This document shows, one piece after another, positions 53,088 through 60,327 of a DNA stretch of 64,000 nt. Each line of letters begins with the position of its first letter. The stretch's first letter is position 1. The DNA lies in contig NZ_CAXBCK010000005.1 of assembly GCF_963974425.1 (NCBI RefSeq), positions 1-64,000 of the forward strand. The letters run 5' to 3'. The stretch comes from Marixanthomonas sp963974425. GTDB taxonomy: Bacteria; Bacteroidota; Bacteroidia; Flavobacteriales; Flavobacteriaceae. A model generated the notes under the pieces. The model was given only the letters and a program-made list of their open reading frames with translations, did not search any database and was not told the origin of the DNA. The translations under genes and the position numbers were made by a program.

Positions 53088-53111
53088 AAAGCTGAGGCCT
53101 TAGCGGGATAA
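53088..53111 (+). pseudogene. second copy of the atpG 3' end codons
   Basis: AAAGCTGAGGCCTTAGCGGGATAA encodes KAEALAG-stop (shown here as described, not over 24 bases in function) and is in frame with atpG, 16 codons after its TAG. The last five codons match EALAG of atpG with three synonymous differences and no replacement, suggesting a diverged duplicate left by recombination. Confidence 0.45.
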
Positions 53112-53137
53112 AATATAATACCTACTTAGTGCAGAAA

Positions 53138-53168
53138 AGTCTTCCGTTTATTTCGGAAGGCTTTTTTT
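53138..53168 (+). terminator. rho-independent terminator of the atp operon
   Basis: AGTCTTCCG and CGGAAGGCT form a 9-bp stem with one G-U pair around a short T-rich loop, followed by seven T residues. It lies 75 bp after atpG. Confidence 0.85.
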
Positions 53169-53235
53169 GTTGTAGTCATTTCTTGGTAATGGAATACTAT
53201 TTGATAGTTTTGAGTAAACAACTAAACCAATTTGT

Positions 53236-53775
53236 ATGAAATCTCAAAAACTGCTTTTTAGTCTCTTGCTTTTAATTTCTTTTACTTCAGGGTATTCACA
53301 ATATGAAAAAGGAGATATTTCCCTTTCCATTCAAGGAGCTCCTTTTATAACTCAAGATGGCCCTGATGATCTAGGATTGATGGCATTGACTACAGCCGAG
53401 TTTTTTATCATCCCTAAACTTTCCGCAGGGATTAGTTTTTTTACAACTAATAATACTGTTTTAGAAAATAAGAGTGGAACAACTATCCATTCCTACGGTG
53501 TAATTCCATCTTTGCAGTATTATGCGTTCAATAAAAATAAGTTCAATGTGTTTGCACAAATTGGTTACGGCTATGGATTTGAAGATTTAACGCGTGGATA
53601 TATTGAAAACAGCGCGTTGACCGTCTTCAACATAGGTATTGGAGGTAACTACAATTTTTCTGAAAATTGGATGCTAAAACTTACCATTCCTTATTTTAAA
53701 GCCCAAAATGTGACAATAGATGCAAAAGCTGCAGACGGAGCAACAGCGTTTATTGGTATAGGGTATAAACTATAA
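53236..53775 (+). CDS. small outer membrane beta-barrel protein
   Basis: Predicted outer membrane protein of 179 residues. A signal peptide (about 1-21, LLFSLLLLISFTSGYSQ) precedes alternating hydrophobic/polar strands with aromatic ends, for example KLSAGISFFTTNN, YGVIPSLQYYAFNK, KFNVFAQIGYGYGF, FNIGIGGNYNFSENW and a C-terminal strand ATAFIGIGYKL ending with a hydrophobic residue. This fits an eight-strand OmpW/OmpX-like barrel. The specific function cannot be told. A short gap of 30 bp leads to a lipoprotein gene, which may be cotranscribed. Confidence 0.75.
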   Translation: MKSQKLLFSLLLLISFTSGYSQYEKGDISLSIQGAPFITQDGPDDLGLMALTTAEFFIIPKLSAGISFFTTNNTVLENKSGTTIHSYGVIPSLQYYAFNKNKFNVFAQIGYGYGFEDLTRGYIENSALTVFNIGIGGNYNFSENWMLKLTIPYFKAQNVTIDAKAADGATAFIGIGYKL

Positions 53776-53805
53776 TTTTCCTATCTTCACATTAAAAATA
53801 AGCTT

Positions 53806-54321
53806 ATGCGGCCATTTAAAAATATAATTGCTCTTTGCACTGTTTCCTTAGTATTATTTAGTTTTTCAAACTGTGGAAGCAGCCAAACAACTTCTTATAA
53901 ACTTACGCAAGATGCTCCATTTACCATTGATGATGTGTATTATCAAGATTGGGTAGCCGGCGTGCAAGATGGTGGTTCGGGCACTAATGTCCATATCACT
54001 TTTAAAGAATTTACAGAAGATGTACGTATTGATAGTATTTATTTCAGAAATAAAACTGAAAAAGCTAAAAGCGCACCACAAGCCAGAAAGCAATATATTG
54101 GATATTTTAAAAAGAGAACAAACCGTGATATTGTTATGGACAGTGACTCCAAAAAAGAAGCTCAAAATACCCCACCAAAATCGTTTCCGTTCGAGTTGGC
54201 AGATAACGATGCTGTTGTGAGCTATGTAAAAAATGGCACAACCCATTATTATAAAATAGCCAATATGCGCCAAAAAGAAATGCTTGCCTATCCACAGAGC
54301 AATGCCCCGTCAGATAATTAA
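53806..54321 (+). CDS. hypothetical lipoprotein
   Basis: Not recognised. The 171-residue protein has a lipoprotein signal (TVSLVLFSFSNCGSS, cysteine at about 24). The mature part contains APFTIDDVYYQDWVAGVQDG, an immunoglobulin-like or beta-rich segment with HITFKEFTEDVRIDSIYF, and a polar C-terminus. Bacteroidota lipoproteins of similar size with TIDDVYYQ-type starts are known by sequence only. It is 30 bp after the barrel protein gene and may be part of the same envelope unit. Confidence 0.7.
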   Translation: MRPFKNIIALCTVSLVLFSFSNCGSSQTTSYKLTQDAPFTIDDVYYQDWVAGVQDGGSGTNVHITFKEFTEDVRIDSIYFRNKTEKAKSAPQARKQYIGYFKKRTNRDIVMDSDSKKEAQNTPPKSFPFELADNDAVVSYVKNGTTHYYKIANMRQKEMLAYPQSNAPSDN

Positions 54322-54389
54322 GGAATCGTTGCTTGATTAATTGATAGCGGCAATAATTTCAATACTTTTACGCTTCAAAACAGAACAGA

Positions 54390-55850
54390 TTGAGCGTTTT
54401 CAAAAAACTATTTAAGCAAACTTTTGTGTATGGTCTTGCCACCGCCCTTCCTAGGGCGTTGGCGATCGTTTTGGTGCCCTTGTATGTTACGGTGCTAGGC
54501 ACGAAACAATACGGCGTCTATGCCTCTTTAATGGCGTTTTTAATCTTAGGAAACGTCTTGCTTTCCTACGGTATGGAAACCGCTTTTTTTAGGTTCGTTA
54601 ATAAACACGTTGAGCAGAAAAAGCTAGTTCAGTCCACTGCATTGACTTCGCTTACCGTTTCCACTGTTCTATTTTTGACGATTACCTTGCTTGTTAATGA
54701 TTCATTGGCGAATTTTCTTGAGTTTAAAGCAGAATATGTTACGTATGGATTGCTCATTCTGGCTTTAGATGCTTTAGCGGTTTTGCCTTTTGTATGGTAT
54801 CGTGCAAACGAAAAACCCATGAAATATGCGGTAATTAAAATTTTTAATGTCTGCGTAAATTTGGGGCTTAACCTCTTTTTCTTTTTGGTACTTCCCGGTT
54901 GGGCAGAAAACACACCTGATTCTTTTTGGACTACAATTTATTCCGAAGAAAATAAAGTTGCCTATGTGTTTATTGCAAACTTAATCGCCAGTGCCATTAC
55001 GTTGGTCGTGTTGTTTCCATTATACATTAAAATTGGATTTGGTTTTAGTAAAATCATTTGGAAAGGAATGTTTAAATACGCCTTCCCGGTATTAATTGCG
55101 GGGATTGCTTTTTCAATAAACGAAGCGTTTGATAAAATTTTGCTGAAATATCTATTACCAGAAAATATTGCAGAAGCTGAAGTTGGTGTGTATGCCGCTT
55201 GTTATAAATTAGGTGTATTTATGACGCTTTTCGCTACTGCGTTTCGACTGGGGATCGAGCCGTTTTTCTTTAACCACGCCGAAAGTAAAAATGCAAAACA
55301 GACTTACGCCACTATCACAAAGTATTTCACCATTTTCGGAAGTATCATTCTACTGTTTGTAATTGTGTATGTTGATGTTTTTAAGCGAATTTTAATCCCG
55401 GAGTCCGAATATTGGGGAGCACTTTCCATCGTTCCTCTTATTTTATTGGCAAACTTATTTTTGGGTATTTACCATAACCTTTCCGTCTGGTACAAAGTGA
55501 CGGATCGTACCAAGTTTGGTGCTTATATTTCAGTTTTTGGTGCTATTGTTACCTTAGGGTTGAACTTTCTATTAATACCATTAATCAGTTATCAAGGTTC
55601 AGCTATAGCGACATTAGCTGCTTACGGAAGTATGATGTTACTTTCATATTTTTTCGGACAACGAAATTACGCCGTGCCTTACGATATAAAGCGAATAGGT
55701 GGATATTTATTGCTCGCCTCCGGATTTTCAGTCCTTTCATTTTACGTATTTGAACGTGATTTAATTATAGGTAATGTCTTATTATTGGTATTTTTGCTAT
55801 TAGTTTTCTTTTCTGAAAAGAAAGAATTCGGCAGCATCCTAAAGCGGTAG
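54390..55850 (+). CDS. polysaccharide flippase (second Wzx-like protein)
   Basis: Integral membrane protein of 486 residues with about 12-14 helices. The N-terminal pattern KKLFKQTFVYGLATALPRAL and LVPLYVTVLGTKQYGVYASL is typical of the MATE/Wzx polysaccharide transport family, and the KYAFPVLIAGIAFSINEAFD segment near 230 is a conserved central helix. It is far from the main glycan locus and may flip a different lipid-linked substrate. The start is TTG at 54390. A 68-bp gap follows the lipoprotein gene; hemB begins 67 bp after its stop. Confidence 0.85.
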   Translation: MSVFKKLFKQTFVYGLATALPRALAIVLVPLYVTVLGTKQYGVYASLMAFLILGNVLLSYGMETAFFRFVNKHVEQKKLVQSTALTSLTVSTVLFLTITLLVNDSLANFLEFKAEYVTYGLLILALDALAVLPFVWYRANEKPMKYAVIKIFNVCVNLGLNLFFFLVLPGWAENTPDSFWTTIYSEENKVAYVFIANLIASAITLVVLFPLYIKIGFGFSKIIWKGMFKYAFPVLIAGIAFSINEAFDKILLKYLLPENIAEAEVGVYAACYKLGVFMTLFATAFRLGIEPFFFNHAESKNAKQTYATITKYFTIFGSIILLFVIVYVDVFKRILIPESEYWGALSIVPLILLANLFLGIYHNLSVWYKVTDRTKFGAYISVFGAIVTLGLNFLLIPLISYQGSAIATLAAYGSMMLLSYFFGQRNYAVPYDIKRIGGYLLLASGFSVLSFYVFERDLIIGNVLLLVFLLLVFFSEKKEFGSILKR

Positions 55851-55917
55851 TTGCGAAGTATAAAACTGAATTTTTCATAATAGAGTAAACTCACTACTCT
55901 TAATTCATAACTTGAAT

Positions 55918-56907
55918 ATGTATCCACTACGAAGAAACCGAAGATTACGAACTACCGAAACCCTTAGAAACTTAGTAAGGGAAACCACGCTTTCTCCAAA
56001 CGATTTTTTAGTCCCTCTTTTTGTAGTTGAAGGAAAAGGAGTGAAAGAAGAAATCGCTTCCATGCCAAATTACTACCGATACAGTTTAGATTTACTGGCT
56101 AAAGAGGTGAAGGAACTATGGAGCTTAGGATTAAAATCGGTTTTACTGTTTGTGAAAGTACCCGAAAACTTAAAAGATAATAGCGGAACAGAAGCCTTGA
56201 ACGCTGAAGGATTAATGCAACGCGCCATTAAAACCGTAAAAGACTCGGTGCCAGAAATGTTGGTGATGACCGACGTTGCTTTAGACCCCTATTCAATTTT
56301 TGGACACGATGGAATTGTTTCAGAAGGGAAAATATTAAATGACGATTCCTCAGCTATTTTAGCCGAAATGGCTTTATCTCATGCCAAATCAGGAGCCGAT
56401 TTTGTTGCACCCAGCGACATGATGGACGGACGTATTTTTGAAATGCGAACACTATTGGAGGATGAAGGGTTTCACGATACCGGAATTATGAGTTACAGTG
56501 CTAAATACGCTTCTGCTTTTTATGGTCCATTCCGTGATGCGTTAGATTCTGCGCCAGTAGATAAAAAAGATGTCCCAAAAAATAAGAGCAGTTATCAAAT
56601 GGATTATGCCAACCGGGAAGAAGCCATTAAAGAAACCTTGATGGATATTGAAGAAGGAGCCGATATTGTAATGGTAAAACCAGGACTGTGTTATTTAGAC
56701 ATTGTACGTGACATTCGTAATACTGTAAATGTTCCCGTTGCTGTTTATCAAGTAAGTGGTGAATATGCGATGATAAAAGCTGCCGCTGAAAAAGGCTGGC
56801 TAGATCACGATGCGGTTGTATTAGAACAGATTACAGCTATAAAAAGGGCTGGAGCTCAGATTATTGCTAGTTATTTTGCCAAAGATGTTGTGAAGCTACT
56901 GTCTTAA
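55918..56907 (+). CDS. hemB: delta-aminolevulinic acid dehydratase (porphobilinogen synthase)
   Basis: Second common step of haem synthesis, condensing two aminolevulinate molecules. The 329 residues carry the two active-site lysines, K196 in SYSAKYASAFYG and K254 in MVKPGLCYLD. The metal region reads DVALDPYSIFGHDGI, with aspartates in place of the zinc-binding cysteines, so it is a Mg2+-dependent form as in many bacteria. ATG at 55918 is preferred over TTG at 55912. HemJ, a later enzyme of the same pathway, is encoded at 62.2 kb. Confidence 0.95.
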   Translation: MYPLRRNRRLRTTETLRNLVRETTLSPNDFLVPLFVVEGKGVKEEIASMPNYYRYSLDLLAKEVKELWSLGLKSVLLFVKVPENLKDNSGTEALNAEGLMQRAIKTVKDSVPEMLVMTDVALDPYSIFGHDGIVSEGKILNDDSSAILAEMALSHAKSGADFVAPSDMMDGRIFEMRTLLEDEGFHDTGIMSYSAKYASAFYGPFRDALDSAPVDKKDVPKNKSSYQMDYANREEAIKETLMDIEEGADIVMVKPGLCYLDIVRDIRNTVNVPVAVYQVSGEYAMIKAAAEKGWLDHDAVVLEQITAIKRAGAQIIASYFAKDVVKLLS

Positions 56908-56956
56908 TAACTAGTAATTTTAATACAATTTTGGCACCTCCAATTCAATTTCTATA

Positions 56957-56964
56957 TACCTTTG
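56957..56964 (+). promoter_or_regulatory. -7 promoter element near a GTG start
   Basis: TACCTTTG, an exact TAnnTTTG match, with a TTG at 56931-56933 and a 23-base spacer. It ends only 4 bases before the GTG at 56969, suggesting a leaderless transcript. Confidence 0.5.
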
Positions 56965-56968
56965 CTTA

Positions 56969-57322
56969 GTGAAACCATTTAAAGCACATATAAGCTATTT
57001 CTTTTTACTCGTAAGTCTGTTATTGATTTCGGGTAATGCTTTTGCGGTTTCAAGTGCATCTCATACTTCTTTAGTCTCAAAAGAAACGAGGTTCAGTGCC
57101 GATTCATTCTCGAAACAACTTTATTTTCATGAAGTATCGGTTATAGAGGTATCCTATCAACAAACGGATGAACCTGTAAATCCGTTTATTTTATTTTATC
57201 AGCCGTTAGAACTTACAGAGGCTACTAATTACAACACTTCTAATACGCTCAATTATTTTCCGCAACGGAATCTTAAAAAGCGAATTCAAGAACAGTTATA
57301 CCCTTTCCATTTTTTTTGGTGA
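56969..57322 (+). CDS. small secreted protein of unknown function
   Basis: Unrecognised protein of 117 residues. The start is GTG at 56969, giving a clear signal peptide (ISYFFLLVSLLLISGNAFA, about 8-26). The mature portion is rich in serine, threonine and glutamate, then has NPFILFYQPLELTEA, and ends in an aromatic RIQEQLYPFHFFW. No membrane helix follows the signal peptide. The ending in -FW with aromatic residues could be an outer membrane or chaperone signal, but the protein is too short for a barrel. Its own promoter element precedes it by 4 bases. Confidence 0.55.
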   Translation: MKPFKAHISYFFLLVSLLLISGNAFAVSSASHTSLVSKETRFSADSFSKQLYFHEVSVIEVSYQQTDEPVNPFILFYQPLELTEATNYNTSNTLNYFPQRNLKKRIQEQLYPFHFFW

Positions 57323-57430
57323 ACGTTTCCTTTTTTTGAAACAGTAAACAGCCGGACTAAACATAGTTAGTCTAGGCAAACACGTGTTTTATACTTAACA
57401 AAACACTTCTTATTTCACTTAAAAACAGTA

Positions 57431-57482
57431 GTGTCCAATTAAACGATTAATGCAAGAGTTGTCTTGCATCCTAGTGGGACAC
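57431..57482 (+). ncRNA. two-level RNA stem structure in a leader region
   Basis: GTGTCC (57431-57436) pairs with GGACAC (57477-57482), and inside it ATGCAAGA (57450-57457) pairs with TCTTGCAT (57462-57469) around a GTTG loop. The internal loop has 13 bases on the left and 7 on the right. It ends 30 bp before the ATG at 57513. No poly-T follows, so it looks like a leader structure or small RNA rather than a terminator. I know no matching family. Confidence 0.45.
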
Positions 57483-57512
57483 AATTTTAATAACTTTAAA
57501 ATTTAAAAAAGA

Positions 57513-57974
57513 ATGGAAACAAGTTCCACCCTTATTGGGCTCTTCATATTATTAATATTTATGGTGCCTATCGTATTCGTAATTATAAAAAGCAGTTCAA
57601 CTGAAAAAAAACTTAAAAAGAGTTTACAAAATTTATCATCCCAAAACGGAGTAACAATAAATACATCCGAAGTAATCGGTAATACACTTATCGGTCTGGA
57701 CGAGAACGTTCATAAATTGGTGTTCTCTTATAAAAATAAATTAGCAGAAACCTTTAAAACGGTCGATTTAAGTACTGTAAATGAGTGTAGAGTTGCTACA
57801 TTTAAAGAACGTAAACAACCGCTATCCCGAGTTGCTTTGGAGTTGAAAAGTCCATCTGCTACAGACGAAATTATCTTTTACGAAGAAAATGATGACTCAT
57901 CTCCTTCAACAGATGCACAGATTTGCTTAAACCGCGCCAGCCATTGGGAGAAAATAATTAAACAGCAAATGTAA
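57513..57974 (+). CDS. single-pass membrane protein of unknown function
   Basis: Unrecognised protein of 153 residues with one N-terminal membrane helix (about 6-25, LIGLFILLIFMVPIVFVIIK) and a cytoplasmic or periplasmic soluble domain. The domain has EKKLKKSLQNLSSQNGVTIN, then NTLIGLDENVHKLVFSYKN and VDLSTVNECRVATFK, resembling small PH-like or SPFH-unrelated beta domains seen in flavobacterial proteins. It follows the structured leader at 57431-57482 and is closed by a strong terminator 27 bp after its stop, so it is a single-gene unit. Confidence 0.65.
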   Translation: METSSTLIGLFILLIFMVPIVFVIIKSSSTEKKLKKSLQNLSSQNGVTINTSEVIGNTLIGLDENVHKLVFSYKNKLAETFKTVDLSTVNECRVATFKERKQPLSRVALELKSPSATDEIIFYEENDDSSPSTDAQICLNRASHWEKIIKQQM

Positions 57975-58000
57975 TGGGTGCCGAGTAAGATTTGTTTTTA

Positions 58001-58027
58001 AAAAGGGGCGATTTTGCCCCTTTTTTT
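58001..58027 (+). terminator. rho-independent terminator
   Basis: AAAAGGGGC (58001-58009) and GCCCCTTTT (58016-58024) form a GC-rich 9-bp stem around a GATTTT loop, followed by further T residues. It ends the unit beginning at 57513. Confidence 0.88.
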
Positions 58028-58100
58028 GTGTTATTAACATTACATTGTAATAGAAACGATAATTTAATTTTTATTTTAGTCAAAATTTTATATTTAAGGA

Positions 58101-59216
58101 ATGACCTTACTAATACTGTACGCTTTAATTTCTATTTTCTTTTCATTTCTCTGCTCCATCTTGGAAGCAGCTTTGCTTAGTTTTACACCTACTTTCATTA
58201 AAATGAAAAAAAATGAAGGGAAAAGTTATGCACTCACGTTGGCTAATTTTAAGAAGGACATCGACAAACCCCTTATTGCTATTTTAACGCTTAATACAAT
58301 AGCACATACTGTTGGAGCTATATTAGTTGGAGTTCAAGCCGAAAAAGTATGGCCTTCTGGAGGGATGGTAGGTATTGTATCTGCAATAATGACTGGATTA
58401 ATTTTAATTGTTTCTGAAATTATACCTAAAACAATTGGAGCTACTTATTGGAAATCCTTAGGTAATTTTACAGCTAAGTTTTTAAAAATTATCATATTTC
58501 CGCTAAAATACACCGGAATTTTATGGCTCTTAATGCTTACCACGCGTTTAATTGGAAAATCTGCACATGTAAGCACGATGAGTAGAGAAGAATTCCTCGC
58601 CATAACCGATGCTGCGGAAGAAGAAGGTGTTTTTGAAGAAAATGAAACCACAGTAATTAAAAACCTCTTGGTGTTTAAATCGGTTAAAGCGAAAGATGTA
58701 ATGACACCATTTCCAGTAGTAACGCTGGAAAACGAGGATATGTCGTTGAAAAATTTTCACTCCCAACATAAAAACCTCCGATTTTCAAGAATTCCCGTAT
58801 ATCGCGAAAAAACACATAACATAACCGGCTTTGTACTTCGAGATGATATTTTAGAGCAAATTGTGGAAGAACATGGGGAAATGCAATTAATGGAATTGAA
58901 ACGAGAGATTTTTGTAGTCGATGCCGATAAACCCATTCCAGACTTGTTCGAAACCTTTATTAAACAACGCGTTCACATCGCTTCGGTTGTTGATGAATTT
59001 GGAAATACAATAGGTGTTGTAACGATGGAAGACATTATTGAAACCCTCTTGGGTCTCGAAATTATGGATGAAAGCGATGCCATTGAGGATATGCAGGTAC
59101 AAGCTCGTAAAAATTGGGAACGCCGTGCTAAACGTATGGGGATTGAGCTCAGTGATATTCCTGAAAAAGAGTTTAAGCAAGATGAAGGGCAGACTAAAGA
59201 TCAAGATCCATCGTGA
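58101..59216 (+). CDS. CNNM/CBS-domain membrane protein (hemolysin-like)
   Basis: Probable divalent cation exporter or regulator. The 371 residues have an N-terminal CNNM (DUF21) domain with four hydrophobic segments (about 1-150), including SILEAALLSFTPTFI and IVSEIIPKTIGATYW, the typical pore-lining motif. A paired CBS domain follows (about 200-320): VMTPFPVVTLENEDMSLKNF and VHIASVVDEFGNTIGVVTMED, with a C-terminal EDIIETLLG motif. The usual CorC/HlyC C-terminal transporter domain is absent, and the tail is short and charged. Its last four bases overlap the next gene (GTGA). Confidence 0.88.
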   Translation: MTLLILYALISIFFSFLCSILEAALLSFTPTFIKMKKNEGKSYALTLANFKKDIDKPLIAILTLNTIAHTVGAILVGVQAEKVWPSGGMVGIVSAIMTGLILIVSEIIPKTIGATYWKSLGNFTAKFLKIIIFPLKYTGILWLLMLTTRLIGKSAHVSTMSREEFLAITDAAEEEGVFEENETTVIKNLLVFKSVKAKDVMTPFPVVTLENEDMSLKNFHSQHKNLRFSRIPVYREKTHNITGFVLRDDILEQIVEEHGEMQLMELKREIFVVDADKPIPDLFETFIKQRVHIASVVDEFGNTIGVVTMEDIIETLLGLEIMDESDAIEDMQVQARKNWERRAKRMGIELSDIPEKEFKQDEGQTKDQDPS

Positions 59217-59698
59217 AAATAGCCTATTTTAAAAGTCCGATAGGTTGGATGGAACTGAAAGGCGATGCTTCTGGCTTGGCATCTGCACTATTTTTAGATG
59301 ACGATATTTCTTCAGAAAAAGCTACCTCAGAACAACTTTCTGAACCGCTTCAAAAAACACTTCGACAACTAACCGAATATTTTGATGGCGCTAGACAAAG
59401 TTTTGATATCCCATTAAATCCACAAGGCACCGATTTTCAGAAAAAAGTGTGGAGCCGATTACAAGAAATTCCTTTTAGTAAAACGACGAGTTACCAAAAA
59501 ATGGCAAATGCCTTGGGCGATCCAAAAGTGATTCGTGCAGCAGCTTCAGCAAATGGTAAAAATCCAATTTCTATTATTATTCCCTGCCACCGTGTTATTG
59601 GCAGTGATGGTTCATTAACTGGCTATGCAGGAGGTTTACACCGTAAAAAATGGTTGCTGCAACACGAAAGTCCGGTTAAACAGGGGGAATTGTTTTAA
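59213..59698 (+). CDS. ogt: methylated-DNA-protein-cysteine methyltransferase
   Basis: Repairs O6-methylguanine by moving the alkyl group to its own cysteine. The 161 residues begin KIAYFKSPIGWMELKGD and contain the DNA-binding helix-turn-helix region around SKTTSYQKMANALGDPKVI (RAAASANGKNP follows) and the active-site IIPCHRVIGSDGSLTGYAGG with its cysteine. The start is GTG at 59213, overlapping the CNNM gene by 4 bp, so they are coupled. It is of the Ogt type (no Ada domain). Confidence 0.94.
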   Translation: MKIAYFKSPIGWMELKGDASGLASALFLDDDISSEKATSEQLSEPLQKTLRQLTEYFDGARQSFDIPLNPQGTDFQKKVWSRLQEIPFSKTTSYQKMANALGDPKVIRAAASANGKNPISIIIPCHRVIGSDGSLTGYAGGLHRKKWLLQHESPVKQGELF

Positions 59699-59848
59699 AA
59701 AAGAATCACGACTTAAAAGACTCACGAAGCAAGACATATTCAGATATTAATTGATTTGTTTGAAATGTCTATTATTGGTTCTCTACTTTCCTGTTTCTAT
59801 AAGAAGTATAACGTAGTAAACACTTCAAGTAGTTTCTATCTTTTCTTT

Positions 59849-59856
59849 TATATTTG
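59849..59856 (+). promoter_or_regulatory. -7 promoter element of the small lipoprotein gene
   Basis: TATATTTG, an exact TAnnTTTG match, 29 bases before the ATG at 59886. It lies in the 187-bp gap 59699-59885, which otherwise shows nothing clear. Confidence 0.45.
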
Positions 59857-59885
59857 AGCTTTAAGTAATTTTGGCTGTCTAAACA

Positions 59886-60314
59886 ATGAAATCATTTCTG
59901 ACTTTATTAATCTCTTTTTCAATTTTAAGCTGCTCGACTGAGCCGACAAGTTGTTACAGAATTGGGAAAATTAATATAGCCAAAGAAAATGGGAGTGGTT
60001 TAACTGAATCAGTATACTTAGAAATAACAGATAAAAAAACGATTGAAAAGCTTTCAGGAACTGTACTTTTTGCAGATGTATTGAAACCAAAGTACGATAC
60101 AATACTATTTTTGGAAGGAAAAGACACTATTGATTCAAATACTTCGTCTAGAATTAAAAAGTCTAGTGACGGAATATATTTAGTCTACAGAACAGGAAGG
60201 TTTTTATTTGATGATATTAGGGATTCAACACAAATAGCAGATATAATAAAAAACGAAAAAATTAAAATTAGACTAGCTGATAACAGTATAATTAAGTTGA
60301 ATTATTGTGAATGA
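59886..60314 (+). CDS. hypothetical small lipoprotein
   Basis: Not recognised. The 142-residue protein has a lipoprotein signal peptide (LLISFSILSCSTEP, cysteine at about 16) and a second cysteine soon after (TSCYRIG). The mature part is polar with repeated beta-type stretches, for example ESVYLEITDKKTIEKLSG and GIYLVYRTGRFLFDD, and ends KIRLADNSIIKLNYCE with a final cysteine that could pair with the second. It has its own -7 element and ends 13 bp before the ATG of the serine hydrolase. Confidence 0.7.
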   Translation: MKSFLTLLISFSILSCSTEPTSCYRIGKINIAKENGSGLTESVYLEITDKKTIEKLSGTVLFADVLKPKYDTILFLEGKDTIDSNTSSRIKKSSDGIYLVYRTGRFLFDDIRDSTQIADIIKNEKIKIRLADNSIIKLNYCE

Positions 60315-60327
60315 AAACTTACTTTCA

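Noticed and set aside
53866..54273. A 135-codon minus-strand frame opposite the lipoprotein gene at 53.8 kb
   Set aside because: It lies entirely within the plus-strand gene, which has a lipobox and normal start; cysteine and isoleucine-rich composition is typical of antisense reading.
57992..58180. A 62-codon frame across the terminator before the CNNM gene
   Set aside because: It reads through a GC-rich hairpin and overlaps the real CNNM start; no protein-like features.
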